Assembly (NCBI RefSeq): GCF_900114255.1 | Contig: NZ_FOSL01000015.1 | Location: 1 to 64,000, forward strand | Source: Neomesorhizobium albiziae | GTDB taxonomy: Bacteria > Pseudomonadota > Alphaproteobacteria > Rhizobiales > Rhizobiaceae | DNA length: 64,000 nt | Reading direction: 5' to 3' | In this document: one piece after another, positions 34,809 to 44,449 of the stretch | How the letters are laid out: every line of letters starts with the position of its first letter | Position numbering within the stretch: position 1 is the stretch's first letter | Program-made: the position numbers and the translations under genes | Notes under the pieces: generated by a model | Seen by the model: the letters and a program-made list of their open reading frames with translations, nothing else | The model's database searches: none | Told to the model about the DNA's origin: nothing

Positions 34809-35453
34809 CTACGCTGGATCGGGACCTGCCCAGTCGAACGGGATGTGCTTGCTCGAACGGCTTTCGCCGGTCCAGCCCAAGCCAAAGCCGTCCGTCCGAA
34901 CTTCAAGGGAACGTCCCCACGTAGCAACCTGGCCGGGGCCAACCTCTGATCCCGGCGGATTGATCATTTGTACCCGTTTGCCTGGTGGCGTAGTTGGCCC
35001 CGTCAGCGCTTCTGCGCGCCCGACGACTCGTCCCGGAATCTCAGCCCGCCAAGAGGCGAGATCGCCAGCAACTTCAAACGTGATGGGGACAAATTCGATG
35101 CCGCGCACTTCCCCGATGAAAGCGGCGAAGGCTGCCGGCCAGCCACCAGCCTGACCCCCGAAAATCAATTGCAACGCCTGTCGCTGACGCTCGTCGGCGC
35201 TTTCATCAATGAAGAGCCCCATCGTAACTTTGGCTTCGCCGGCCCAGATGTTGCCTTCGAACGCACCAAGCGCAAGCAAGTTGAATCCATCGAGCCGCAC
35301 GTCGCCGAAATTGCCCTCTCGGACATGCCAGGCGAGCAGACCCTGGCACACGTTGTTCGTCGGTGCCTGAGCAAATTCGCAAGGGCATGGAATATCGCAA
35401 CTGCATATGTCGAACCAATCGCCGACAAGACGCCATTCAGGAACGGCATTCAT
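34809..35453 (-). CDS. DUF1326 protein
   Basis: 214 residues starting MNAVPEWRLVGDWFDICSCD, then IPCPCEFAQAPTNNVCQG: the Cys pattern CxCxxxCxC of DUF1326. It continues LGLFID-like MGLFIDESADERQRQALQLI and FGGQAGGWPAAFAAFIGEV. Probably cytosolic and thiol- or metal-binding; works with the DUF2182 membrane protein downstream. No activity has been established to my knowledge. Confidence 0.88.
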   Translation of the reverse strand: MNAVPEWRLVGDWFDICSCDIPCPCEFAQAPTNNVCQGLLAWHVREGNFGDVRLDGFNLLALGAFEGNIWAGEAKVTMGLFIDESADERQRQALQLIFGGQAGGWPAAFAAFIGEVRGIEFVPITFEVAGDLASWRAEIPGRVVGRAEALTGPTTPPGKRVQMINPPGSEVGPGQVATWGRSLEVRTDGFGLGWTGESRSSKHIPFDWAGPDPA

Positions 35454-35629
35454 GGCCTACCTCCGTGAACAAGCGACGCGAAGTCTACTGCATGGAACGT
35501 CCCGACTCCAGCGCAATGGTCAATCATCCTGTCCAGTAGGCAAACCCGCTCACTACGCAAACCATTGCCGAGGCCGCGGCTGCCCAAGGTATTCTGGTGA
35601 GGGATCTCTGAGGGGTCGCGCTTCGATCG

Positions 35630-35806
35630 GTGGCGAATGAAGTTCCTAGCCCGTCGCCGGACCCGGCATGGATCGATCCCCTGTGCAAGATGCACACACC
35701 CTACACATTCTATCGGCGGGCGGCTCCAGACGGGCCTTGGTTTTGCTCGTCGCGTTGCGAAGAGGCGTATCAGAAATCGCCGCGGACCTATCCGCTGTCT
35801 CGATGA
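35630..35806 (+). CDS. Small Cys-rich YHS/TRASH-like protein
   Basis: 58 residues from GTG 35630: DPAWIDPLCKMHTPYTFYRR, then GPWFCSSRCEEAYQKSPRTY. The pattern C(x19-20)FCSxxCxxxY matches treble-clef TRASH/YHS-type metal-binding domains. A shorter start is possible. It diverges from the DUF1326/DUF2182 pair, suggesting a shared metal theme. Other frames over the same bases have poor composition. Confidence 0.5.
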   Translation: MANEVPSPSPDPAWIDPLCKMHTPYTFYRRAAPDGPWFCSSRCEEAYQKSPRTYPLSR

Positions 35807-36042
35807 CAAGGCCACCTCTGCACGGGCGAGACAATCGGGGATTGCTATGTCGTCCGAGTACTGTCAGACCATTTCCTGTGCTGGCGAGCTTATGATTAAT
35901 ACCGAAGGTACCGCGTTCCCTGACCTGCCGAATAATATGGAAGCGTCGAGAAAGACCTCTCAAAGTTTTGAAGTGCCCCGCCCTCGTCGTGCAACTAGGT
36001 GTGCGCTATAGTTCTGCCGGTCTGAAAGCATGGAGTTCCGAC

Positions 36043-36156
36043 ATGCGCATTCTCATAGCTGTTCTGATCGCCCTCTTCGCCATTGCGCCAGCCACAGCGG
36101 GCCCAGGTGACGGTAGTTCTGGCTGCACCAAGCGAACCCAAATCCACACTTCTTGA
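36043..36156 (+). CDS. Small secreted peptide
   Basis: 37 residues: MRILIAVLIALFAIAPATAG is a clean signal peptide, leaving a mature tail of about 18 residues with one Cys. GGAG is seven bases before the ATG. Plausible but unproven. Confidence 0.4.
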   Translation: MRILIAVLIALFAIAPATAGPGDGSSGCTKRTQIHTS

Positions 36157-36249
36157 TCAACGCGCATCCCGACGCGCCATCCGGCCAACACTCCTGTTGG
36201 AGTTTCTGTGCTTGACGGAGATTCCAACTGCTACGCCAGTACCCTTTCC

Positions 36250-37809
36250 TCACTCGGCCAAGGTGATCTCGCCCGGCCTCCACGTCTTGTCGAACCATGG
36301 CTCTAGCGGGCCGTACAGGCGAAAGATCACAAACCAACCTTTGCCAGGGCGGGTTTCTATCCAGTTGTTCTCCTTGCCGTCCGGAGCTTTGGGTCCGAAA
36401 TAGACGTCTACCGAACCGTCCGCATTGACCGAAATATTGTCCCGTTTGTTGTTCCTGCCAGGAAAGGGCTGCGTGGTCTGCAATTCCGAGCGCGTCTGCG
36501 GGTCATAAAGCACGACCGACCAAAAGTCCTTGGCGGGAACGTTTGCGGGCAAGTTCAGCCGATAGGCTTTAGCGCCGTCGAATGGATTGCCGGCATCGTC
36601 GGCAAACGCCATTGCGTACTGCGAGCCCTTGCCTACGATTTTCGCCACCATTGCCGGCGTGTTCACGGTGTAGCCGTAGTAGAACATCGTGCGCGCGTCG
36701 AGATTGCGGCCACCGATCCCCTGGTCGTCGAGGAACTGGTAGTCGGCACCATTGAACATGTTTTGCCACTGGCTGTGCGGGTATATCGCGACACGCGGAT
36801 CGCGATTGCGGAAGCTCACGGCTCTTGCCGTTGCGTTGCCGACCGCAACCGCGTCGGTCAAAATCTTCGCCATCCGCTCGTCGGGAGCGAACGGCGCGCC
36901 TTTGCGAATGCCGATAGCCGCCGCCAGGCCCCGCAGTTCCGGATCGAACGCCTCGATCGGCTCTTTCTGCATAACGTCATCCAGCTCCTTGTAGAACTCG
37001 AAAGTGTTGGCGTGGACCGTGTTGTAGGGCACCTTCGAGCCGTTGAAGAATTCCATCTTCGGCGGATTGTCCTCCTTGGCGAGAGAGTAGACCTTCACGC
37101 CATCTCGGAACATTTTCGAGGCCGCCTCCGGCTTGCCATCGACAAGGAAGCCACGCAGGACCAACAGATTCACGTATGACGGCGAGCGAGCGATAAAATA
37201 TTCACCGCCGTCCTTGACGTCCTTCGGCAGTTCGCCCTGATAATCCGCCGGAACGATGAGATACTTGCCACCCTTGCCCTGGTCGGGGCCAGGAATGCCC
37301 ATGTCGATCACGAAGCGGAAGAACGCGTCGTCGACCGTCCCTGGACCGGAGCCGGCCGGAACCTCGACGACGGTAGGACCGTCTGCTTCAAGGTCGAGCA
37401 TCACCAGGCAATAGACGGTGTCGGTATTTCCCGTGAGAAGCAGCGGGTTTGAATCGAGCAACTGGTCGAAGATGACCGCCTGGTTGCTGCTGGCCGCGCC
37501 GAGTTCGGCGTTGCCCAGTCGGATAGCTTCAATCGAGGCAGCGGGGATGAAGTTGAGAAATACCTCGACTCCGCGCAAGAAATCGAGATTGTCGTAGACA
37601 AGCGCCGCCGTCTCGGGCGAGGGCACCCCATCGACGAAGTTCAAGGTGCCAAGACGTGTCTCGACCTTGTCGGGCGTCATGATCTGGTCGGGAATCTTGT
37701 TGTTGAAGCCAGGCGTTGGGGCGTCCTGGGCCAATGCGTCGGCGCAGGCGGTGGTCAGCATCAGGGCCGTCGCAAGCAGGGCAATGGGGCCGTTGCGGGT
37801 GATCTTCAT
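36250..37809 (-). CDS. DUF1254/DUF1214 protein, secreted
   Basis: 519 residues with a signal peptide (IALLATALMLTTACADALA). DUF1254 lies in the first half (GNTDTVYCLVMLDLEADGPT, then VEVPAGSGPGTVDDAFFRF), DUF1214 in the last 110 (AYRLNLPANVPAKDFWSVVL, then YDPQTRSELQTTQPFPGRN and YFGPKAPDG). Full length for the family. GAGGAGGAATTC precedes the ATG. Periplasmic, no known reaction. Divergent from an AraC-type gene that likely regulates it. Confidence 0.9.
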   Translation of the reverse strand: MKITRNGPIALLATALMLTTACADALAQDAPTPGFNNKIPDQIMTPDKVETRLGTLNFVDGVPSPETAALVYDNLDFLRGVEVFLNFIPAASIEAIRLGNAELGAASSNQAVIFDQLLDSNPLLLTGNTDTVYCLVMLDLEADGPTVVEVPAGSGPGTVDDAFFRFVIDMGIPGPDQGKGGKYLIVPADYQGELPKDVKDGGEYFIARSPSYVNLLVLRGFLVDGKPEAASKMFRDGVKVYSLAKEDNPPKMEFFNGSKVPYNTVHANTFEFYKELDDVMQKEPIEAFDPELRGLAAAIGIRKGAPFAPDERMAKILTDAVAVGNATARAVSFRNRDPRVAIYPHSQWQNMFNGADYQFLDDQGIGGRNLDARTMFYYGYTVNTPAMVAKIVGKGSQYAMAFADDAGNPFDGAKAYRLNLPANVPAKDFWSVVLYDPQTRSELQTTQPFPGRNNKRDNISVNADGSVDVYFGPKAPDGKENNWIETRPGKGWFVIFRLYGPLEPWFDKTWRPGEITLAE

Positions 37810-37993
37810 GTGAATTCCTCCTCATCTGGATGGCCGGTGCTATTCTGGCGCCTGCCTTCCGTCGCGGCATGGATAAGGTCATCGGCTCGTGTGCCGCTAT
37901 CCAAATCCTGCAATTGCGAGCGCCAGCGTCAGCCGCTATCTTCAAGCGCGAGCTTCGAGGCATTGCGATTGCCGATCTCGCAGCGAGGGCTTC

Positions 37994-38998
37994 ATGAGTG
38001 AAGGAACCGCTGGCACTACCCGCCGCCGAGTTGAAATCCTTGCGGCGTTCGACGCTCGTTATCGTGACTTCGACATGATGGCTGAGAGCGCAATCGCCTG
38101 GGATCAGGAATATGATCACATCGGCCGCGGCAATTTCGAAGGCAGTCTCACCCAAGTAGTTCTCACCACTATGCAGGCAGGCCGCGTCGGCTGGAAGCCG
38201 GGCATCATGCAACGCGGCGCGGCTCCCGGTCATTCATGGGTGATCGGTTTGCCGATCGTCGCCGAAGGCACTCTGCATGCCAGAGGGCGCCCGATCGCAG
38301 TCGGCCAGCCAGTATTGATCGGGCCATGCGAGGATATGGCCTTTATCGCAAATGGAGCGACGGACATTGCGCTGGCCGTTATCCCGGTGGGGCAGATCGA
38401 GCGCTGGATGCAGGTGAGACGCGGTGCTCCTGGGCTCGACAGGAAATGTCTGGATCGTCCATGGACAATGAATCAGCGTGAGATCGTCGAACGCGGCACT
38501 GCACTGGCAACGTTGTTAGATGCCCTCGTCAAGAACCAGAACGGGATCGAGCCCAATGCCGTTGCTGTCATTGAAGGCCAGATCGTCGACGTGGTTTTGG
38601 GCATGGTGCCGTCTACCGACGTTGCCGAGCCGTTGCATCGACGAGCCAGGATCGCTCTTAAGCTGCGTGACATGCTTGAAGCAAACGTCGAAACCCCATG
38701 CAGCGTGGGGGCGATTTGCGATGCTCTGGGCGTTCGCGAACGTACTCTCTACCTCGCATGCATGGAGGCCTTTGGCCGTCCGCCAAAAGCATTGTTGCTT
38801 GAGTTGCGATTAAATCACGTGCGCCGAGCTCTCGCGCATCCCGATCTAGACAAAACGGTTACGGCAGTGGCAGCGCGCTTCGGCTTTTGGCATTTTGGCC
38901 ACTTTTCGGCTGAGTATAAGCGACAGTTCGGTGAACTCCCATCTAGCACGCTCACCAATGCGCTTGGCAAAGCGGCCTATCAATCATCCACCGAGTAA
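37994..38998 (+). CDS. AraC family transcriptional regulator
   Basis: 334 residues. The N-terminal 210 residues form a cupin-like sensor (GSLTQVVLTTMQAGRVGW, SWVIGLPIVAEGTLHARGR). The C-terminal double HTH has CSVGAICDALGVRERTLYLA and DKTVTAVAARFGFWHFGHFS followed by AEYKRQFGELP. Start at ATG 37994 with GAGGG upstream; the longer frame overlaps the promoter zone. Likely controls the divergent DUF1254 gene. Confidence 0.88.
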   Translation: MSEGTAGTTRRRVEILAAFDARYRDFDMMAESAIAWDQEYDHIGRGNFEGSLTQVVLTTMQAGRVGWKPGIMQRGAAPGHSWVIGLPIVAEGTLHARGRPIAVGQPVLIGPCEDMAFIANGATDIALAVIPVGQIERWMQVRRGAPGLDRKCLDRPWTMNQREIVERGTALATLLDALVKNQNGIEPNAVAVIEGQIVDVVLGMVPSTDVAEPLHRRARIALKLRDMLEANVETPCSVGAICDALGVRERTLYLACMEAFGRPPKALLLELRLNHVRRALAHPDLDKTVTAVAARFGFWHFGHFSAEYKRQFGELPSSTLTNALGKAAYQSSTE

Positions 38999-39221
38999 GT
39001 TGCACTTCTGTCCACCGTGGGCGCTCGGCTTGGTCGGAATCGTTCGGATCGATGTCTGCTTCGCGACCAATTGTTGCCATTTGTTTGGTGTCGACGGAAC
39101 GACCGTCCCCACGCGTTTGCCGTCATTGGATGTGTCTAATGTCTGGCGGTTTCATGTTGATGGTCGGGCGCCGAAAAGTGTGTCGCCTCGATCAGCGCTA
39201 CACCCCGTCCACCGCAACCTG

Positions 39222-40361
39222 TCAGCCAAGCCACCGGACAATTTCGTATGCGAGCATCGGGCGGCGAAAGCCTTTCAACGTCAATTCGCCGACAGGAGCC
39301 GACTCAACCAATGGCTCTACAATGCCGAGGACCCGTTGGCTGACAAGGATCTGGCCCGATTTCGCCTCCTCGCACAACCGTGCCGCATGGTTCGGAACAG
39401 TGCCGATAACCGCATAATCGGAGCGCTGGTCGAATCCGATCTGTCCAATGGTTGCGTGGCCTCTGGCGATGCCAATTCCGAAGCCAAGAAAATAGTCTCG
39501 CTTGCGCCATCGTTCTGAATGCTCGTCAATTGCGTCACGCATCGCCGCAGCCATTGAGACGGCTCGCTCGGTGTGGTCGGCGCAAGGCAGCGGATCGTTG
39601 AAAACGACGAGAAGGCCATCGCCAACGAACCGTTCCAAGGTTCCCCCGTGCCGGGTGATTTGTTCGCCGAGACAACAGTGATATTCGCCAAGAACTGTCA
39701 TTACCTCTTCGGGCTCAGCGGTCTCGGCGAAGGCTGTAAAGCCACGCAAATCGCAGAAGACGACGGTCACCTCGCGACGATGGCTTTCGAGAAGCCCGTC
39801 CCCGTTTCCCGCAGCGACGATAAGGTCGGCGACCTCCGCAGACAGAAACCGCCGAAGTCGGCTCATCCGCTCGATCTCCGCCACCTGCTCCGCCACCGTT
39901 TGTTCTAGGGATCGATTCCACGCCGCCAATTGCGCCGCCTGATCCTCGAGGCTGTGCGCCTGGCTCTCGACGGTGTCGTGAAGCGCCTTCTGTCGAAGCA
40001 TCGATCGCACTCGCGCAAGCAGCGCCCGGTGCTCGAACGGTTTGGTCAAATAGTCGTCGCCACCGGCGTCCAATCCCTCGACGACATCTCGCGTATCGGC
40101 TTTTGCGGTTACAAGGATGACCGGAATCGACCGCAGCGAAACGTCTTGCTTGAGCATGCGCACAACGCTGATGCCATCGAGCCTCGGCATCATGATGTCG
40201 AGCAGGATCAGATCAGGTTTGCGGGCGCGCGCTTCCGCGAGCCCCTCTTCGCCATCCGCGGCGGTCACTACTTCGTAGCCGTTCGCCTCCAGGCGCATGC
40301 GCAGGATTTCGAGATTTTCGGGCGTGTCATCGACGGCGAGAATGCGAGGCGGATCGTGCAA
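39222..40361 (-). CDS. Response regulator with class III nucleotide cyclase
   Basis: 379 residues. Receiver domain 1-120: phospho-Asp in LILLDIMMPRLDG and Lys in YLTKPF. Coiled-coil linker 125-170 (LEDQAAQLAAWNRSLEQTVA). Class III cyclase 195-370: metal Asp residues in VFCDLRGFT and VGDGLLVVF, transition-state Asn/Arg in NHAARL. The substrate-pocket positions are Arg (TLERF) and Thr (VIGTVPN) instead of Lys/Asp, so activity or nucleotide choice is uncertain. Last gene of the eight-gene operon, 12 bases after the small regulator. Output is probably cAMP. Confidence 0.9.
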   Translation of the reverse strand: MHDPPRILAVDDTPENLEILRMRLEANGYEVVTAADGEEGLAEARARKPDLILLDIMMPRLDGISVVRMLKQDVSLRSIPVILVTAKADTRDVVEGLDAGGDDYLTKPFEHRALLARVRSMLRQKALHDTVESQAHSLEDQAAQLAAWNRSLEQTVAEQVAEIERMSRLRRFLSAEVADLIVAAGNGDGLLESHRREVTVVFCDLRGFTAFAETAEPEEVMTVLGEYHCCLGEQITRHGGTLERFVGDGLLVVFNDPLPCADHTERAVSMAAAMRDAIDEHSERWRKRDYFLGFGIGIARGHATIGQIGFDQRSDYAVIGTVPNHAARLCEEAKSGQILVSQRVLGIVEPLVESAPVGELTLKGFRRPMLAYEIVRWLG

Positions 40362-40373
40362 GGTGCAGCCTCC

Positions 40374-40739
40374 TCAGGACAGGAACTCTTGGACCATTGC
40401 CAGCAGCTGGCGCGGACTGAACGGCTTGGCAACGTAACCGTCGCACCCGGCAGCAATGGCTTTCGCCTCGTCGCCCGACAACGCGTAAGAGGTGACGGCG
40501 ATTATCGGAATATGCCGGAGCGCCGGATCAGCCTTTATGCGGCGGGCAGCTTCGTACCCATCCATCACTGGAAGCTGAATGTCCATGAGGATCAGGTCCG
40601 GCTTTTCAGCTGCAGCGGCAGCGACGCCTGCAGCACCGTCAACAGCCTCGAGCAGTTCGAAGTCGGTTGTGGCGATGAGATCGCGTACGATCTGCCGGTT
40701 GTCCTCGGTGTCTTCCACCATCAGGATTCGTTTGCTCAT
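40374..40739 (-). CDS. Single-domain response regulator (DivK/CheY-like)
   Basis: 121 residues, receiver only: acidic pair EDTEDN near 9-14, phospho-Asp in LILMDIQLPVMDG, Thr in IAVTSYA, Lys in YVAKPFS. Overlaps the kinase stop by four bases. It probably relays phosphate from the kinase, in parallel with or ahead of the receiver-cyclase. Confidence 0.93.
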   Translation of the reverse strand: MSKRILMVEDTEDNRQIVRDLIATTDFELLEAVDGAAGVAAAAAEKPDLILMDIQLPVMDGYEAARRIKADPALRHIPIIAVTSYALSGDEAKAIAAGCDGYVAKPFSPRQLLAMVQEFLS

Positions 40740-42844
40740 GCCGCTTTGACACGCTCCTCCGCGTTGATCGGTATTGTGATGCGGAATGTCGAGCCGGAGC
40801 CGGGCACCGACTCCACGTCTATTGTTCCACCGTGCATTTCGACGAAGCGCTTCGAGATCGCCAGGCCGAGGCCCGTGCCACCCTTCTGCCTGGTGCTGCT
40901 GTTGTCGACCTGCTGGAATTCCTCGAAGATGAGCGACTGGTCTTCGGGCGCTATGCCTGGACCTGTGTCACGTACGATTATCTCGAAGTGTCCGTCGACC
41001 GCATCGGCAAATATGTCGACCGCGCCCCTCTCGGTGAACTTGACGGCATTGCCCGCAAGATTGAGCAGGACCTGGGTCAGGCGGCGTTCGTCACCGCGGC
41101 CCAGCGGAAGATGTTCGGGGACGGTCGCAGCGAGCGCCAGCCCTTTTGAACGCGCCAGCGGCTCCACCGCAGTAACGGCCGATCGAACGATCTGCCCCAC
41201 TGAGTAATCCTCGAGCGTCAGCGTGAGCTGACCTGCTTCGATCTTTGATAGATCGAGCACATCGTTGATGAGTCCCAGAAGGTGACGGCCGTTTGCCTGC
41301 ACGCGCGACACTGTCGCCTTGGCCCTTTCCGGCAACTCGCCGTAGATCCCGTCGACCAGCAGTTCGGTGAAGCCCAGAACGGAATTGAGCGGCGTCCTGA
41401 GTTCGTGGCTCATATTGGCGAGGAACTGCGACTTATGGCGGCTCGCGGCCTCGAGCTCGCGGCCTTTTTCCTCGATCTCACGGAACAGCTTCGCATTTTG
41501 GATCGCAAGCACCGATTGGGCCGCAAAGGTTTCCAGCAGTTGAATGACCTTGTGGTCGAATTCTCCAGGCTGGTGTCGCCTGACTACAAGCGCACCGACG
41601 ATCTTGTTCGGCCTGAGGAGCGGAACGATCAGAACGCTTCGATATCCTGCTTCAAACACGACTTTCAGTACGGGAGACAACTTTCCCTCGCTGAGATCCG
41701 GCAACTGAACGGCCGTGCGTTGCCGCGCCGCGTCGCCTATCCCCTGATCGTTCAATCCGACCGGCTGGCTGGCGATCTCGTCGATGAGTTCTTCGCTCAT
41801 CCCGTAGGTTGCACGGAGACGGAACTTCTGGCTGGCGCTGCTGAAGACATAGATGGTGCCCGCATCCGTGCCAGACAGTTGAACCGCCTTGGCCACGATC
41901 GTCTTCAGCACCGTGTCCAGATCGAGGGTCGAATTGACGGCCTTGCTGACTTCCCCGAGCGCCTCTAGTTCGCCGACCGAGCGTGCAAGCTCGGCCGTGC
42001 GCGCCTGCACCTCTTGGTATAGCCGCCCCAGTTGCTCGGACGTCTGGTTGACGTTGCCGGCAAGCACTCCAAGCTCGTCGCGGTTAGCGACGGCAACCTG
42101 TTGAGCGAAGTCGCCGGCCGCTATCTGCCGCAGACGCGTCTCGATCTTCTTGACCGGCTCGATCAACGACCAGGAGATGATGTACCCAAGCCCCAGTGCC
42201 AGCAGGATGCTCCCCACCGCAAAGGAAACCACGATCAGTCGGGACGTCCCGTACGCCCCCTCGGTCGCTTCGATTGCCGCCACCATGTCGGCTTCGGCCA
42301 TGTTGACCAGCTGGTTTGTCAGCCGTTCGAGGCGGTCGGCCGACGGCACGATCTCATCCAGTTGAACTTTGCGCGCTTCCTCGGTGCGGCCTGCGCGGAT
42401 GAGTTCCGCGACACGCGTCACCCCGGCCGTAAACAGGTCGTATTCTAGTCGGACCTGGCCCAGCACTTCCGCCTCACTTACAGCGACGAACTCCATGCGG
42501 TCGAGGTCGTAGCCAAACTGGCTGAGCTGGCGCAGCGCTGCATCCAGCATCCTGTCGTCCTGAAGCAAAAGCGCGGTCGAGATGCTGTAGAGCTGGTTGG
42601 TCGTGTCGTGCTGGACTTGGCGATAGGCTGCGATCCTGCGCTGCAGCTTGATCAGCTCGTTGGTCTGTTCATTTACCCCGCTCAGCACCTGCAACCCGAC
42701 GGCCCCGAGCACGATCAGCAGGCCGACGATCGACAAAAACGCGATCAGCAGCTTGGTCTGGACGCGCGCCGGCAGCCGCGCAACCCAGCCAATCAGTCGG
42801 CTCGTGACGTTACCTGGCTTCCTCCAGGAGGCTAAGAAGGTCAC
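40736..42844 (-). CDS. Sensor histidine kinase (4-helix periplasmic domain, HAMP, GAF)
   Basis: 702 residues from GTG 42844. Helix 31-53, periplasmic helical domain 54-202 (CHASE3/4HB-like), helix 203-226, HAMP 227-280, GAF about 300-455, HisKA with SHELRTP (His480), and HATPase with RRLTQVLLNLAGNAVKF, DTGPGIAPEDQ and GGTGLGLAI. Start overlaps the SCO1 gene by 35 bases; no closer start codon exists. The periplasmic domain is suited to receive a signal from the binding proteins or SCO1 encoded upstream. Cognate regulators follow directly. Confidence 0.92.
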   Translation of the reverse strand: MTFLASWRKPGNVTSRLIGWVARLPARVQTKLLIAFLSIVGLLIVLGAVGLQVLSGVNEQTNELIKLQRRIAAYRQVQHDTTNQLYSISTALLLQDDRMLDAALRQLSQFGYDLDRMEFVAVSEAEVLGQVRLEYDLFTAGVTRVAELIRAGRTEEARKVQLDEIVPSADRLERLTNQLVNMAEADMVAAIEATEGAYGTSRLIVVSFAVGSILLALGLGYIISWSLIEPVKKIETRLRQIAAGDFAQQVAVANRDELGVLAGNVNQTSEQLGRLYQEVQARTAELARSVGELEALGEVSKAVNSTLDLDTVLKTIVAKAVQLSGTDAGTIYVFSSASQKFRLRATYGMSEELIDEIASQPVGLNDQGIGDAARQRTAVQLPDLSEGKLSPVLKVVFEAGYRSVLIVPLLRPNKIVGALVVRRHQPGEFDHKVIQLLETFAAQSVLAIQNAKLFREIEEKGRELEAASRHKSQFLANMSHELRTPLNSVLGFTELLVDGIYGELPERAKATVSRVQANGRHLLGLINDVLDLSKIEAGQLTLTLEDYSVGQIVRSAVTAVEPLARSKGLALAATVPEHLPLGRGDERRLTQVLLNLAGNAVKFTERGAVDIFADAVDGHFEIIVRDTGPGIAPEDQSLIFEEFQQVDNSSTRQKGGTGLGLAISKRFVEMHGGTIDVESVPGSGSTFRITIPINAEERVKAA

Positions 42845-43397
42845 CCCGGAACTCCTCCAGGTCGAACCCAGCGCCGATATATTGTACGCGCAAGATGCCA
42901 TTCGGGTCTACGAGCGACGTCAGCAGCGTGTGGTCGACGTCGCCATCCGCCGTCTTCGTCGCGATGACGCCGTATTTCCGTCCAACTTCATGGACAATCG
43001 CCGGATCTCCGGTAAGAAACGACCAGCCCTTCAAATCTGCATCAAAGTTCTGCGCGTATTGCTTCAGCACTTCGGGCGTATCGCGCTCCGGGTCGACGGT
43101 GATCGAAACGAAAGCGATCTGCGGCCCGAACGCTGTACCCAGCTTGTCCTTCACGCGCGCCATGTTGTCGGTGAGCATCGGGCAGATATCGGTACAGGAA
43201 GCAAAGATGAATGCAACGGCGACTACCTTGCCGCGAAAGTCACGGAGTGACACACGTACCCCGTCCTGCGATACCAGGGTAAAGTCCGGTGCCGCCCCGA
43301 TGGTCGGCAGGCGCTGGTCGTGCGGCGCGTCATGCGCATACACTGGCCAAGGAACAAGCAGCGCCAACAGCAGAACGCGTGCTGGCCATCTGCTCAC
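42810..43397 (-). CDS. SCO1/SenC/PrrC family protein
   Basis: 195 residues: signal peptide VLLLALLVPWPVYA, thioredoxin-like fold with FASCTDICP (Cys68, Cys72) and the third copper ligand His156 in DVDHTLL. All copper-binding residues are intact. SCO proteins deliver copper to oxidases or sense redox state; relatives such as PrrC are linked to two-component systems. Starts within the stop of binding protein 1 (four-base overlap) and overlaps the kinase, so it is strictly coupled to the signalling genes, and no oxidase gene is near. Confidence 0.92.
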   Translation of the reverse strand: MSRWPARVLLLALLVPWPVYAHDAPHDQRLPTIGAAPDFTLVSQDGVRVSLRDFRGKVVAVAFIFASCTDICPMLTDNMARVKDKLGTAFGPQIAFVSITVDPERDTPEVLKQYAQNFDADLKGWSFLTGDPAIVHEVGRKYGVIATKTADGDVDHTLLTSLVDPNGILRVQYIGAGFDLEEFRGDLLSLLEEAR

Positions 43398-44404
43398 GTC
43401 TTCAACTCGCGCTTCAGCTCGTTGACGAAGCGCCAGTCCGTGCCCTGGGCGATGATCGTCTGCGGATTCGACTTGATCATGCCTGTTTCGTGCATGCGCA
43501 GCGCGTAGAACCGCAGAGAGGCTTCAGCATCATAATCCCGCCACCTGTCGTACCGGATGTCGTTCAGCGTTTGCAGCGCGTAGTCGTAGCTGGGGACGAA
43601 ACCTTGATCGACCATCCGCCGCGCAACCAATGGCGGGTCCGATGCGCAGAGGTCGGCGCTCTTGAATATGGCTCGCAGGATATGCTTGGTCGCCACCGGG
43701 TATTTGTTCACGTAATCCGCAGTGGCGGAAATCATGCAGCAGAAGTGCTGCGACCACGGCGCGTCGGTGGTCGAGTTGAGGATTGTATGGCCAATTTTCC
43801 GGGGACGCAGCTTCTGCGTATTAGGCGGCTGGCCCAGGAATGCATCGAACTTTCCCTCGATGAAGCCTTCCGCCAGATCGTTTGGTTCGATGACCCATTC
43901 GATGTCGTTGGCGGGATCGAGCCCGACATAGGCGGCCATCAAAGAAACCAACACATATGGCGGAGCATCGAAGGTAAAGATGCCGACCCGCTTTCCACGC
44001 AGGTCCGTGATGCGTTCGACGCTGTCGTTGGCGATCAGTTCGAGGCACCCGGAGTGTAGTCCGGAAAGCACCCTGATCGGCACGCCTGCATCGATCGACG
44101 CCACATGAATCGGCACGTAGTTCACACTGAAATCCGTCTCGTTATTTGCAATCCACGCCGACTGATCGACGCTGGGGTCACCTTGCACGTAGCGCACATC
44201 GGTGAAGCCCTCGGCGCGCAGCAGTTCTCCGGCCATGTACACGCCTGCCCAGCAATAGGCGCCGCCGCGCCACTGCGGCAGACGGACCGATGTCGTCTCC
44301 GGCGGCGGCTCGGCCCAGGCCGATGTCGAGATGCCAACGAGACCTGCGGTGCCGGTTGCCGCAGCGCCGGCCAAAAAGCAGCGGCGGTTTTGCATGATCT
44401 GCAT
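43394..44404 (-). CDS. Tat-exported NMT1/SsuA-like binding protein, paralogue 1
   Basis: 336 residues. Start at MQIMQNRRCFL (AAGGA eight bases upstream), giving a Tat leader NRRCFLAGAAATGTAGLVG like the other paralogues. Periplasmic binding-protein fold of the NitT/TauT class: GGAYCWAGVYMAGELLRAEG, then DLRGKRVGIF. Invariant in all four: GxHxGCxEL (Cys120), PWSQxxCCM (Cys222-223), and the C-terminal GTDWxFxxExKRELK. Stop overlaps the SCO1 start. No permease or ATPase is near, so a receptor role is more likely than transport. Confidence 0.88.
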   Translation of the reverse strand: MQIMQNRRCFLAGAAATGTAGLVGISTSAWAEPPPETTSVRLPQWRGGAYCWAGVYMAGELLRAEGFTDVRYVQGDPSVDQSAWIANNETDFSVNYVPIHVASIDAGVPIRVLSGLHSGCLELIANDSVERITDLRGKRVGIFTFDAPPYVLVSLMAAYVGLDPANDIEWVIEPNDLAEGFIEGKFDAFLGQPPNTQKLRPRKIGHTILNSTTDAPWSQHFCCMISATADYVNKYPVATKHILRAIFKSADLCASDPPLVARRMVDQGFVPSYDYALQTLNDIRYDRWRDYDAEASLRFYALRMHETGMIKSNPQTIIAQGTDWRFVNELKRELKT

Positions 44405-44449
44405 GGCGCTATCCTTTTCGTTCCAATCCACTGCGCTCGCGCTCACCGC

